A stretch of 6,090 bases of DNA from Methylophaga sp. (GCA_014762585.1 JABURN010000141.1:1-6090), one strand, 5' to 3'; positions 1-6,090 are shown, numbered from the stretch's first letter. Numbers and translations: made by a program. Notes: generated by a model from the sequence alone, not told the origin.

Positions 1-11
1 ACACAAGCTTT

Positions 12-375
12 GGGGGCGACCTGGCTTCGACGGGGATCGCAAAACCTGAGGTGCATGCCGAGTATTTCAGTTCTTCTCGTAAAACAGACTGGAAATTAAA
101 ATAGTTGCTAACGATAACAACTACGCACTAGCTGCTTAATAACCAGCAAATGCCGTCCGACCAGACCCGTGCTTGTGCGACTGGTATCGGGCGTCGACTC
201 ACACAAGATCGTCTCGACGTAAGCTAGGTGCGAAGAGACTAAAACTTTGACTAGCTCGCTGTCTGTTTGCCCTGTCCATCGGGTTGCAGGCAGTTAAAAC
301 AAAAGATGGAATAAGCATGTAGATCCAAAGGCGGAGGATCTGCGGACGCGGGTTCGATTCCCGCCGCCTCCACCA
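12..375 (+). ncRNA. ssrA: tmRNA (transfer-messenger RNA), complete
   Basis: With SmpB, this RNA rescues ribosomes stalled on mRNAs lacking a stop codon and adds a degradation tag to the unfinished protein. Both ends of the tRNA-like half are visible. The acceptor stem pairs 12-18 (GGGGGCG) with 365-371 (CGCCTCC) and includes the G-U wobble (G14-U369) at the third pair that alanyl-tRNA synthetase recognises. It is followed by discriminator A372 and an encoded CCA at 373-375. The T arm is a perfect 5-bp stem, 348-352 with 360-364, closing the loop TTCGATT. The 5' half carries the conserved CTGGCTTCGACGGGG stretch. The tag frame lies at 107-142. The length of 364 nt matches the E. coli molecule (363 nt). 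The promoter must lie before the window. No integrase or duplicated 3' end follows, so the gene does not seem to be used as an integration site here. Confidence 0.98.
107..142 (+). other. tmRNA tag-peptide reading frame (ANDNNYALAA)
   Basis: This is the mRNA-like part of ssrA. The resume codon is GCT at 107-109, preceded by ATAGTT (101-106), which resembles the conserved TAGTC that positions the ribosome in E. coli tmRNA. The frame reads A-N-D-N-N-Y-A-L-A-A, then two stop codons in tandem (TAA at 137-139 and 140-142). The C-terminal ALAA is the part recognised by ClpXP and ClpAP in known systems. Compared with the E. coli tag, only the fourth residue differs (Asn for Glu). Confidence 0.95.
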
Positions 376-386
376 ATCGAATAGAG

Positions 387-410
387 AAACCACCTTCGGG
401 TGGTTTTTTT
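387..410 (+). terminator. Rho-independent terminator of ssrA
   Basis: A perfect 8-bp hairpin pairs AAACCACC (387-394) with GGTGGTTT (399-406) around a stable TTCG tetraloop (395-398). It is followed by a run of T to 410. It starts 12 bases after the tmRNA CCA end, the usual place for the ssrA terminator. It should insulate ssrA from the downstream signalling gene. Confidence 0.95.
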
Positions 411-490
411 GTATGTGATGATTTCAATTCCACCACTCAATCAATTTCAATAATTCATTCCTAATACTTGGCTCCTCAAGTGCCGATATT

Positions 491-519
491 CTGATAAATG
501 TGATTATCCTGGCTAAAAT
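491..519 (+). promoter_or_regulatory. Candidate sigma-70 promoter for the GGDEF/EAL gene
   Basis: A -35-like CTGATA (491-496, 4 of 6 to TTGACA) and a -10-like TAAAAT (514-519, 5 of 6 to TATAAT) are separated by 17 bases. Transcription would start near 526 and give a leader of about 55 nt before the ATG at 581. This is a consensus match only. A TTGACG at 521-526 is an alternative -35, but it has no good -10 behind it. The rest of 411-580 shows nothing else I can name. Confidence 0.35.
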
Positions 520-556
520 GTTGACGAATCAGACTTAGCTAACGAAGATAGCCCCA

Positions 557-578
557 TAACCTTCGGGAAAGCAGGTTA
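557..578 (+). promoter_or_regulatory. Leader hairpin covering the Shine-Dalgarno of the GGDEF/EAL gene
   Basis: TAACCT (557-562) is perfectly complementary to AGGTTA (573-578), with a 10-nt loop between. The 3' arm contains AGG (573-575), the only purine-rich ribosome binding sequence before the ATG at 581. Folding would therefore hide the ribosome binding site. The pairing is visible in the sequence. That it limits translation is inference, and a 6-bp AT-containing stem is only moderately stable. Confidence 0.4.
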
Positions 579-580
579 AT

Positions 581-3500
581 ATGCGGATCAGAGAGAAAAT
601 CAGTCTTATCGTCATTGTCAGCATTCTGGTAACGGCGATACCCACAGCCCTGCTGATAACGGCTTATGTCAAAGACAAAATTCTCAGCCGTGAAATCAAA
701 AATCTGCTGAATATCACCCACAATCAAGTTGAGATAGCTACTGAGCGTCTGCAAGCCGGGGAGGAAAAGCTCAAGGAGCTTGCACGCCTATTGCAGGATG
801 AATTGCAACAGCCTGTCACCCGGAAAGAGATTGATCGCTTCTATCAGACAATGCGCCTGAATGACGACGGCGTATGGCGAAACCGCACTGATGGTTATGA
901 CGGCAAGCAAGAGTCGGGCATATTTTTGCCGGATTCGGCTGAGCTGACTGAGCGCCAGAAAGTCATGCATCTGAGAATCAAACAGGTGATGGATACTTTC
1001 GGCGCTGCTGCTAATCGACGACATGAGAATATCTGGTACCTGTCGCGTTACCGGAGTGAAGTGATATTTGATGAAACATTCCCTGAGTTTGTTTTTGACC
1101 AGGACGCTGCCAACGACTACACGCAGACGCCGTGGGTGACATTTACTTCTCCTGAATTAAATCCTGATCGCCGCTACACCTTCACACCACCTTTATTTGA
1201 TCCTGTTCCCCAAGTCTGGATGGTCAGTGCTTTGTATCCGTTTTATCTCGATGGTGAATGGATGGGTACGCTGGGTGAGGATATGCAATTGACCAATGTG
1301 CTGGGCTTTATTTTTCGTGACCAGCAGATGTACCCGGATACGCAGCATTTTATGCTGGACAGTCATGGTGAATTCATACTGGCAGGTCAATGGCAGAAGG
1401 AACTGGAAGCTGCAGCTGATCAGAAAGATTTTGAACTTAATGGCGAGTCAGCGCTGCAAGAATTACTGGATACGGATGTGTTGAGCTACTCTCCGAGTTT
1501 GCAGTCACGCACGCTGGAGGTTGAGGGTGAAGAATATATCGCCATAGGTATGCGAATTCCGCCGGTGGACTGGACTTATTTCAGACTGGTGCCTGTCGCC
1601 AATATCGTTGAGCCGCTGCAACAGCTGTTGTTGATGCTGTTTATCATGGTGTTTGTTATCACCGCGGTTTGCGGCGGACTCATTACGACGGCGATTCACA
1701 GTAATGTGGTCTCAAGGATTATGCGACTGACCCGGGCTATCAGTGCTTATGAATCCGGGGACAGAAAGCAGGTCGCTAAAGCGGTCATGGGGGATGATGA
1801 AATCACCCAGGCAGCGCGCGAGTTTGATGTTATGGCTGATCGGGTAGCCGATGCCAGACAGGCACTCGCTGCGAGTGAAGAGCGTTGGAACCTGGCTTTG
1901 GAAGGCGCAGGTGACGGCGTTTGGGACTGGAACATTAAGACCGGCGAAGTGCTGTATTCCAGGCAGTGGACAGTCATGCTTGGTTATGAACCGGAAGAGA
2001 TCGCACAGGAATTCGCTTCCTGGGAAAAACTGGTTCACCCCCATGATATTGAGGGTGTCCAGCAGCAGCTTGAGGCCTACCTTGAGGGCCGAAGCTCGTT
2101 ATTTTCTGTAGAGTTTCGAATGCTTTGCAAGGATGGCAGTTGGATGTGGATCCTCTCCCGCGCCATTGTCGTTGACCGCGATCAAAATCAGCAACCGACG
2201 CGGATGATAGGGATGCATACCGATATTTCCTATCTCAAACAAATTGAGACTGAGCTGAGAACCAGTTCGGAGCAACTGCACGAACTACTGGAATTCAGCC
2301 CGACGGCGATTCGTATCGCCACTCAGGATGGACACAAAGTTATCTATGCCAACCGGCGTTATTCGGAACTGGTTAACCTCAGCCCGCAACAAGTGCTGGG
2401 TGTCGACCCTGCCGAGTATTATCATCAGCAGACTGACTACGAAGACCACCTGCAGACCATCAGGGCGGGTGGCAAGGTGACTGATCAGCTGACACACCTG
2501 GATATTCCCGGGGAGGGCAGAAAATCGGTGCTGGCAACCTATCTGCCGATTCAGTATGAGAACGAAAGCGCTGTGATTGGCTGGTTTTACGATGTCACTG
2601 AATGGCTTAAAGCGCAGGAAGCGCTACGTTTACATGCCAGTGTTTTCGATAATGCCTGGGAAGGTATTCTGATTACGGATAAAGATAACCGCATCATTAC
2701 GGTGAATCATGCCTTCACTGAGATCACCGGTTATGATCAGCTGGAATTGATTGGCCATGACCCGGGCATTCTGGCCTCAGGCCGACAGGATAAAAGCTTC
2801 TACAATAATATGTGGGAGAGCATAGAAAAGACCGGTCGCTGGCGAGGTGAAGTCTGGAACCGAAGGAAAAACGGTGAGTTCTATGCTGAGATCCTGACCA
2901 TCAGCGCAATCAGGGACGAACAGGGCAATGTAACGAATTATCTCGGCTTGTTTGCTGATATTACTGAAATTAAAAACACCGAACGTCAACTTGAAGACCT
3001 GGCACATTACGATGCCCTGACCCAGCTGGCTAACCGAACCTTGCTCTCTGATCGTCTAGAGCAGTCACTGGCTCAAGCCCGTCGCCGGGATACGATGCTG
3101 GCTGTCTGCTTTCTGGACCTTGATGGTTTCAAGCCTGTCAACGACAGCTTCGGTCATGATGTTGGTGACAAACTGCTGATCGAAGTGGCAAAACGCCTGA
3201 ACCAAGTTGTCCGCAGCGGCGATACCGTTGCCAGGATGGGGGGCGACGAATTTGTTTTGCTGATTACCAATATTACTGACGTCAAGGAGCTTGACCCGGT
3301 ACTCACCCGAATCAACAACTCCATTGCAGAGGAATTCTCCCTGGACAGCCATATTATCTCTGTGTCGGCGAGTATCGGCGTAGCCATTTACCCGCTGGAT
3401 AATGTCGATGCAGATACGCTGATTCGCCATGCTGACTTGTCGATGTATGAAGCCAAACAGGCCGGGCGTGATGGATATCATATCTTCGATGTCAAACTGG

Positions 3501-3748
3501 ACCAGCAGGTCCATGAACACCATGCCCGCATAGAAAGAATCGGCAGTGCACTGCGTGATGGCGAGTTTTGCTTGTACTACCAGCCCAAAGTGAATATGCA
3601 GACTCGTGAAGTCACAGGGATGGAGGCGCTGATTCGCTGGCGGCATCCAGACAAAGGCTTACTGGGAGCCGCCGAGTTTCTTCCCTTTATCGAGTCTCAT
3701 GAACTGATTATCGCTGTCGGTGAACTGGGTATTGGAGCAGGCGGTTGA
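581..3748 (+). CDS. Membrane-bound sensor diguanylate cyclase with truncated EAL domain
   Basis: Likely makes the second messenger c-di-GMP from two GTP at the inner membrane, under control of a periplasmic signal and PAS inputs. Visible parts: transmembrane segment at residues 8-29; periplasmic region about 30-340, probably a double-Cache-type sensor (inference from size and position); second transmembrane segment 348-371; HAMP about 372-425 with the DDEITQAAREFDVM pattern; PAS domains about 433-555, 563-678 and 686-805; GGDEF domain about 811-970, beginning DALTQLANR. The catalytic GGDEF motif is intact at 887-891. RSGD at 878-881 lies five residues before it and matches the product-inhibition site RxxD. 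The EAL domain begins near 985 and has EAL at 1015-1017, but from codon 1049 the frame is lost and the protein ends at 1055. The phosphodiesterase half should therefore be inactive. The ATG start is supported by AGG at 573-575 and by the immediate membrane anchor. Confidence 0.88.
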   Translation: MRIREKISLIVIVSILVTAIPTALLITAYVKDKILSREIKNLLNITHNQVEIATERLQAGEEKLKELARLLQDELQQPVTRKEIDRFYQTMRLNDDGVWRNRTDGYDGKQESGIFLPDSAELTERQKVMHLRIKQVMDTFGAAANRRHENIWYLSRYRSEVIFDETFPEFVFDQDAANDYTQTPWVTFTSPELNPDRRYTFTPPLFDPVPQVWMVSALYPFYLDGEWMGTLGEDMQLTNVLGFIFRDQQMYPDTQHFMLDSHGEFILAGQWQKELEAAADQKDFELNGESALQELLDTDVLSYSPSLQSRTLEVEGEEYIAIGMRIPPVDWTYFRLVPVANIVEPLQQLLLMLFIMVFVITAVCGGLITTAIHSNVVSRIMRLTRAISAYESGDRKQVAKAVMGDDEITQAAREFDVMADRVADARQALAASEERWNLALEGAGDGVWDWNIKTGEVLYSRQWTVMLGYEPEEIAQEFASWEKLVHPHDIEGVQQQLEAYLEGRSSLFSVEFRMLCKDGSWMWILSRAIVVDRDQNQQPTRMIGMHTDISYLKQIETELRTSSEQLHELLEFSPTAIRIATQDGHKVIYANRRYSELVNLSPQQVLGVDPAEYYHQQTDYEDHLQTIRAGGKVTDQLTHLDIPGEGRKSVLATYLPIQYENESAVIGWFYDVTEWLKAQEALRLHASVFDNAWEGILITDKDNRIITVNHAFTEITGYDQLELIGHDPGILASGRQDKSFYNNMWESIEKTGRWRGEVWNRRKNGEFYAEILTISAIRDEQGNVTNYLGLFADITEIKNTERQLEDLAHYDALTQLANRTLLSDRLEQSLAQARRRDTMLAVCFLDLDGFKPVNDSFGHDVGDKLLIEVAKRLNQVVRSGDTVARMGGDEFVLLITNITDVKELDPVLTRINNSIAEEFSLDSHIISVSASIGVAIYPLDNVDADTLIRHADLSMYEAKQAGRDGYHIFDVKLDQQVHEHHARIERIGSALRDGEFCLYYQPKVNMQTREVTGMEALIRWRHPDKGLLGAAEFLPFIESHELIIAVGELGIGAGG

Positions 3749-4322
3749 GCAAGTTCAGCAGTGGCAACAGCAGGGTCTGTCGTTGCAGGTGAGCGTGAAT
3801 GTTTCGGCCCGGCAGATCCAGCACAATGATTTCATCGAAAAGCTGAAAAACCTGCTGGCAGCACATCCGGATATGCCACCATGTTTGCTGGAACTGGAAC
3901 TACTGGAAACCTCTGCGCTTGAAACCCGGCAAACGGCAGAAGTGGTTGAAGCCGCCGGTGAGCAATTAGGGGTTTACTTCGCGCTGGATGATTTCGGCAC
4001 AGGCTACTCATCCCTCACATACCTCCGCCAGTTACCCGTGAGAACATTGAAGATAGATCGTTCTTTTGTCAGCACGATGCATCAGAGTGATGGCGATATG
4101 GCCATCGTCAAAGGCATTATCGAACTCGCACAGACTTTCAAAAGACATACTGTGGCGGAAGGGGTCGAGACCAAAGCGGAATGTGAGACCTTAATGGAAA
4201 TTGGTTGTGACACTGTGCAGGGATACTACATTGCCAAGCCCATGCCTGCTGATGAGGTCTTCGACTGGGTACGGGATTTTCACCAGTCTCATCGCGCAGT
4301 CAAAAAGAAACAAAAAAACTAA
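3720..4322 (+). CDS. C-terminal EAL-domain fragment, separated by frameshift
   Basis: This is the remainder of the c-di-GMP phosphodiesterase domain of the preceding gene, one frame over. Counting from the GTG at 3720 it is 200 residues. It keeps the expected EAL active-site positions: Asn27 in VNVSARQ, Glu60 in LELELLE, Asp90-Asp91 in DDFGTGYSSL, Lys111 in LKIDRSF, Glu147 and Glu150 in AEGVET, and Gln167 in VQGYY. It lacks the N-terminal strand with the EAL signature itself and ends in a basic tail (KKKQK). The GTG has no Shine-Dalgarno and overlaps the upstream frame by 29 bases. I therefore do not think it is an independent gene; the first two residues are probably artefacts of the shifted reading. 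It could not form a complete TIM barrel alone. Confidence 0.75.
   Translation: MNWVLEQAVEQVQQWQQQGLSLQVSVNVSARQIQHNDFIEKLKNLLAAHPDMPPCLLELELLETSALETRQTAEVVEAAGEQLGVYFALDDFGTGYSSLTYLRQLPVRTLKIDRSFVSTMHQSDGDMAIVKGIIELAQTFKRHTVAEGVETKAECETLMEIGCDTVQGYYIAKPMPADEVFDWVRDFHQSHRAVKKKQKN
3725..3725 (+). other. Frameshift site: apparent single-base (C) insertion
   Basis: The local sequence is GGT GAA C TGG GTA TTG GAG. Dropping the C gives GEWVLEQ, the usual helix after the LIxxVG segment of EAL domains. Keeping it shifts the frame to a stop seven codons later. The exact inserted base is inferred from the family pattern. Loss of two bases nearby would also restore the frame but would fit the family less well. 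Confidence 0.75.
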
Positions 4323-4353
4323 GCAGCAACAGATTCATCTGTGCTTCAGTTGC

Positions 4354-4382
4354 AAGCTTGCTATGATCTGGCAGGCTTTTTT
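4354..4382 (+). terminator. Rho-independent terminator after the GGDEF/EAL gene
   Basis: AAGCTTGC (4354-4361) pairs with GCAGGCTT (4371-4378) over 8 bp with one G-U pair. The loop is 9 nt and a T run covers 4377-4382. It lies 32 bases after the stop codon at 4320-4322 and marks the end of that transcription unit. Confidence 0.8.
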
Positions 4383-4387
4383 GTAAT
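4358..4387 (+). promoter_or_regulatory. Weak candidate promoter for the exchanger gene, overlapping the terminator
   Basis: TTGCTA (4358-4363, 4 of 6 to TTGACA) and TGTAAT (4382-4387, 5 of 6 to TATAAT) are 18 bases apart. The start would be near 4394, just before the GGAG at 4398-4401. Only 30 bases separate the terminator from the next start codon, so a promoter here must overlap the terminator, or the exchanger depends on read-through. Consensus match only. Confidence 0.25.
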
Positions 4388-4412
4388 AAATTAAATCGGA
4401 GTATTCACCTGT

Positions 4413-5381
4413 ATGAGCCTTGCTATTGCTGCTGTGATTTTCGGACTCATTTTACTGGTCTGGAGTGCGGACAAATTTGTTGAAGGCGCCGCGGCCACTG
4501 CTAGGCACTTCGGCATGCCCGCCTTATTAATAGGTATGGTCATTGTGGGCTTCGGGACCTCAGCTCCGGAAATGGTGGTCTCGGCATTAGCCTCATCACA
4601 GGGAAACCCGGGCATCGCTCTGGGCAACGCATACGGTTCTAATATCACCAATATTGCCCTGATTCTGGGGATCACTGCTTTAATAAGCCCGATTGCCGTG
4701 CATTCGCAGGTGCTGAGAAAGGAACTGCCCATCCTCACCATTATTACCTTCGCCGCAGCCTGGCAGCTCTGGGATGGCAATCTGTCTCGCATGGATGCCG
4801 TCGTGTTGTTGCTTATTTTTGCTGGCTTGATGGGCTGGACTATCTGGCAGGGCATGCAGAAAAAGACCGATCAGTTCGGCACTGAAATGAATGAAGAGCT
4901 TGAACAGCACCAGATGCCGATAAAACGCGCTGTATTCTGGTTGATTACCGGTCTTTTGCTTCTGATTCTGAGCTCACGGGTACTGGTCTGGGGCGCAGTA
5001 GAGATCGCCACCTCACTGGGTGTTAGTGACCTGATTATTGGTCTCACTATTGTTGCCGTCGGTACCTCTTTACCGGAGCTGGCCTCTTCAGTGATTGCCG
5101 CCCGAAAAGGTGAGCATGATATTGCGCTGGGCAACATTATTGGCTCCAATCTTTTCAACACATTGGCTGTGGTCGGTATTGCCGGCAGCATTGCGCCCAT
5201 GGCGGTCAGCCAGGAACTGCTTTACCGCGATGTCATGACCATGATCGTGCTGACACTTTCGCTGTTTGTGTTTGGTTATGGTTTCCGCGGACAGGGCCGG
5301 ATTAATCGTATCGAGGGCAGTATCCTGCTCTCAGCCTACGTGGCTTATACCGTTTACCTTATCACCACTGTGTTTGCTTAA
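4413..5381 (+). CDS. yrbG: CaCA-family calcium/sodium antiporter, YrbG-like
   Basis: An inner-membrane cation exchanger of the Ca2+:cation antiporter family, expected to move Ca2+ against Na+ or H+. Its 322 residues match the usual length (E. coli YrbG is 325). Both inverted alpha repeats are plain: GFGTSAPE at 46-53 with GSNITN at 75-80, and AVGTSLPE at 215-222 with GSNLFN at 244-249. Glu53 and Glu222 are the expected cation-binding acids. About ten hydrophobic segments are split into two halves by a charged cytoplasmic loop at about 148-171. The ATG is preceded by GGAG (4398-4401) at a rather long 11-base spacing. In E. coli yrbG sits with kdsD and the lpt genes. Here those neighbours are absent and an unknown gene follows after 12 bases, so this may be a paralogue rather than the lpt-cluster copy. 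Ion specificity cannot be read from the sequence. Confidence 0.93.
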   Translation: MSLAIAAVIFGLILLVWSADKFVEGAAATARHFGMPALLIGMVIVGFGTSAPEMVVSALASSQGNPGIALGNAYGSNITNIALILGITALISPIAVHSQVLRKELPILTIITFAAAWQLWDGNLSRMDAVVLLLIFAGLMGWTIWQGMQKKTDQFGTEMNEELEQHQMPIKRAVFWLITGLLLLILSSRVLVWGAVEIATSLGVSDLIIGLTIVAVGTSLPELASSVIAARKGEHDIALGNIIGSNLFNTLAVVGIAGSIAPMAVSQELLYRDVMTMIVLTLSLFVFGYGFRGQGRINRIEGSILLSAYVAYTVYLITTVFA

Positions 5382-5393
5382 ATATTCATCATC

Positions 5394-5942
5394 ATGGCTA
5401 ATATACTGCTCGACAAATCGCACAAGAAACTCATTCAGTCGGCGATTGATCTGGGGGACTGGCTGCTTTCGTTGGATGGGCTCAGTGTACAGGACAGTCA
5501 GGCCATCAAAGCCGTGCAGAAAGCGCTGAATAAATTACCCAAGGTCAATGACAGCACGTTGGCGATGTATGGCTTCAGCCTGGAGCAGGGCAATGAACTG
5601 GCCGGACTGGTTCGGGGCTGGGATATTTCACTGGAGTATTTTGCCAATGATCCTGAGCAGCAGGGTGGGCTGGAAATGTTCAGTTCCTATATTCCGATTC
5701 CGGAAAGCACTGACCCGGACGTGCTGGCAGAGAAGAAAAACAATGAACTGTATTTTCACTGGCCCATCGGTGATATCTGCAATCTGATTCCAGCCGGGCA
5801 GGCCAGTCAATGGCTGCAACAGATCTCCAACCCGACTTCACTCGCTGAGTCAGCTGAGCGCCTCAGGGTGGAGATTGTTTTTGCTGATTATTACGGTGAA
5901 GTTGAATTACCCGTTTCGGCGCTTGCAAAAACTCAGTCATAA
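5394..5942 (+). CDS. Hypothetical soluble protein, 182 residues, family not recognised
   Basis: I do not recognise this protein. It is acidic, has no signal peptide or membrane segment, contains a single cysteine (Cys129), and is probably cytoplasmic. The N-terminal 50 residues look helical (LIQSAIDLGDWLLSL, then AIKAVQKALNKL). The middle has aromatic-rich stretches (GWDISLEYF at 75-83, ELYFHWPIGDICNLI at 118-132). The C-terminus looks like beta strands (RVEIVFADYYGEVELPV at 158-174). The ATG begins 12 bases after the exchanger stop. It is the only in-frame start near the front, since TAA at 5379-5381 closes the frame upstream. No Shine-Dalgarno is visible in TTCATCATC before it, so translation probably depends on ribosomes arriving from the exchanger gene. 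Its base composition resembles its neighbours. The long open frame and operon-like position support a real gene. Confidence 0.8.
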   Translation: MANILLDKSHKKLIQSAIDLGDWLLSLDGLSVQDSQAIKAVQKALNKLPKVNDSTLAMYGFSLEQGNELAGLVRGWDISLEYFANDPEQQGGLEMFSSYIPIPESTDPDVLAEKKNNELYFHWPIGDICNLIPAGQASQWLQQISNPTSLAESAERLRVEIVFADYYGEVELPVSALAKTQS

Positions 5943-5976
5943 ACCGTCGTTATGCTTAATCAACGTTTATTAAATT

Positions 5977-5980
5977 GGAG
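5977..5980 (+). promoter_or_regulatory. Shine-Dalgarno deciding a GTG start at 5988
   Basis: GGAG lies seven bases before GTG 5988-5990, an ideal spacing. The upstream in-frame ATG at 5952 has no such sequence before it. This favours the GTG start for the last gene. Confidence 0.6.
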
Positions 5981-5987
5981 ACGAGCA

Positions 5988-6090
5988 GTGTTGCGTTATC
6001 GTCACAGTTATCTTGTTGCCCTGTTAGTGTCCAGCAGTGTTGTGCTGAGCGATACTGATGTCATTCCTCTGAACCAGAGTCAAAATCCAT
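5988..6090 (+). CDS. N-terminus of a probably exported protein, cut by window end
   Basis: An open frame runs from GTG 5988 to the window edge (34 full codons). The product begins with a basic patch (LRYRHSY), then the hydrophobic stretch LVALLVSSSVVLS, then polar residues DTDVIPLNQSQNP. This is the layout of a Sec signal peptide or a single N-terminal membrane anchor. No lipobox cysteine appears in the visible part. An ATG at 5952 in the same frame would add 12 residues (MLNQRLLNWRRA), giving a longer basic front, but it lacks a ribosome binding site. The gene starts 45 bases after the unknown protein, with no terminator or convincing promoter between, so it may belong to the same operon. 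The mature domain is outside the window and its function cannot be stated. Confidence 0.6.
   Translation, partial: MLRYRHSYLVALLVSSSVVLSDTDVIPLNQSQNP

Larger units (their letters stand above)
581..4322 (+). pseudogene. Frameshifted Cache-HAMP-PAS3-GGDEF-EAL gene, full extent
   Basis: Two adjacent reading frames together encode one c-di-GMP turnover protein. Frame 1 follows the EAL domain up to VGE (codon GAA at 3722-3724). The expected continuation WVLEQA is then found one base later, starting TGG at 3726. Removing C3725 joins them as AVGEWVLEQAVEQ, a normal EAL-domain sequence, and gives about 1246 residues. With C3725 present, frame 1 reads LGIGAGG and stops at TGA 3746-3748. The site is not a homopolymer and has no recognisable programmed-frameshift signal, so a real mutation or an assembly error is more likely than recoding. 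No other stop or frame break occurs and all catalytic motifs are kept, so any disruption is recent. The truncated product may still be functional (see the separate entry). Confidence 0.8.

Noticed and set aside
510..525. Sigma-54-like promoter, TGGC with TTG at the right distance
   Set aside because: GG at 511-512 is followed ten bases later by GA instead of the needed GC at 523-524, so the -12 element is broken.
521..580. Possible c-di-GMP riboswitch before a c-di-GMP gene
   Set aside because: I could not find the conserved GEMM core or its two-helix layout; only small hairpins are present and the leader is too short.
376..580. Integration site or genomic island at the 3' end of ssrA
   Set aside because: No integrase, no repeat of the tmRNA 3' end and no change in gene character follow; the terminator and an ordinary chromosomal gene come next.
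3065..3646. Long minus-strand open frame of 193 codons
   Set aside because: It lies wholly opposite the well-supported GGDEF and EAL coding sequence and its product resembles nothing; it is a shadow of that gene.
3720..3748. Programmed ribosomal frameshifting or an independent second gene starting at GTG 3720
   Set aside because: There is no slippery run, rare-codon or stop-codon signal at the junction and no Shine-Dalgarno before the GTG, and the break falls in the middle of a single folded domain.
4352..4361. 10-bp perfect palindrome GCAAGCTTGC as an operator
   Set aside because: It overlaps the 5' arm of the terminator hairpin, which explains most of it; a single copy gives no support for a binding site.
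4391..4855. Minus-strand open frame of 154 codons opposite the exchanger
   Set aside because: It is opposite strongly conserved alpha-repeat coding sequence and shows no features of its own.

Overview
The window looks like chromosomal DNA of a gammaproteobacterium, probably free-living or marine. The evidence is a tmRNA with the proteolysis tag ANDNNYALAA (E. coli has ANDENYALAA), a large membrane-bound Cache-HAMP-PAS-GGDEF-EAL protein of the kind common in that class, and a YrbG-like CaCA exchanger. The genus cannot be told from this stretch. All genes lie on the + strand. I see no mobile element, CRISPR array, tRNA or rRNA.

Layout: (1) 12-375 is a complete ssrA gene with its terminator at 387-410. 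(2) 411-580 is a leader with a candidate promoter (491-519) and a small hairpin (557-578) that contains the weak Shine-Dalgarno of the next gene. (3) 581-4322 is a c-di-GMP signalling gene that would encode about 1246 residues: transmembrane segment, periplasmic sensor, transmembrane segment, HAMP, three PAS domains, GGDEF with an inhibitory site, and EAL. A single extra base (C3725) breaks the frame inside the EAL domain. As written, it yields a 1055-residue protein with an intact GGDEF and only the start of EAL, plus a separate 3' fragment holding the remaining EAL catalytic residues. (4) 4354-4382 is an intrinsic terminator. (5) 4413-5381 encodes a complete YrbG-type Ca2+/Na+ exchanger family protein. 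(6) 5394-5942 encodes a 182-residue soluble protein I do not recognise, 12 bases behind the exchanger and without a visible Shine-Dalgarno, so probably co-transcribed and translationally coupled. (7) From 5988 to the window edge runs the start of a gene for an apparently exported protein, preceded by a good ribosome binding site.

How they fit together: tmRNA is a housekeeping gene with its own terminator. The c-di-GMP gene is bounded by terminators and looks monocistronic. The exchanger, the unknown protein and the exported protein have no terminator between them and may form one operon. The most informative observation is the frameshift. If real, it would turn a two-domain synthase/phosphodiesterase into a protein that can only make c-di-GMP. 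I see no clear evidence for a wholly new biological system here.
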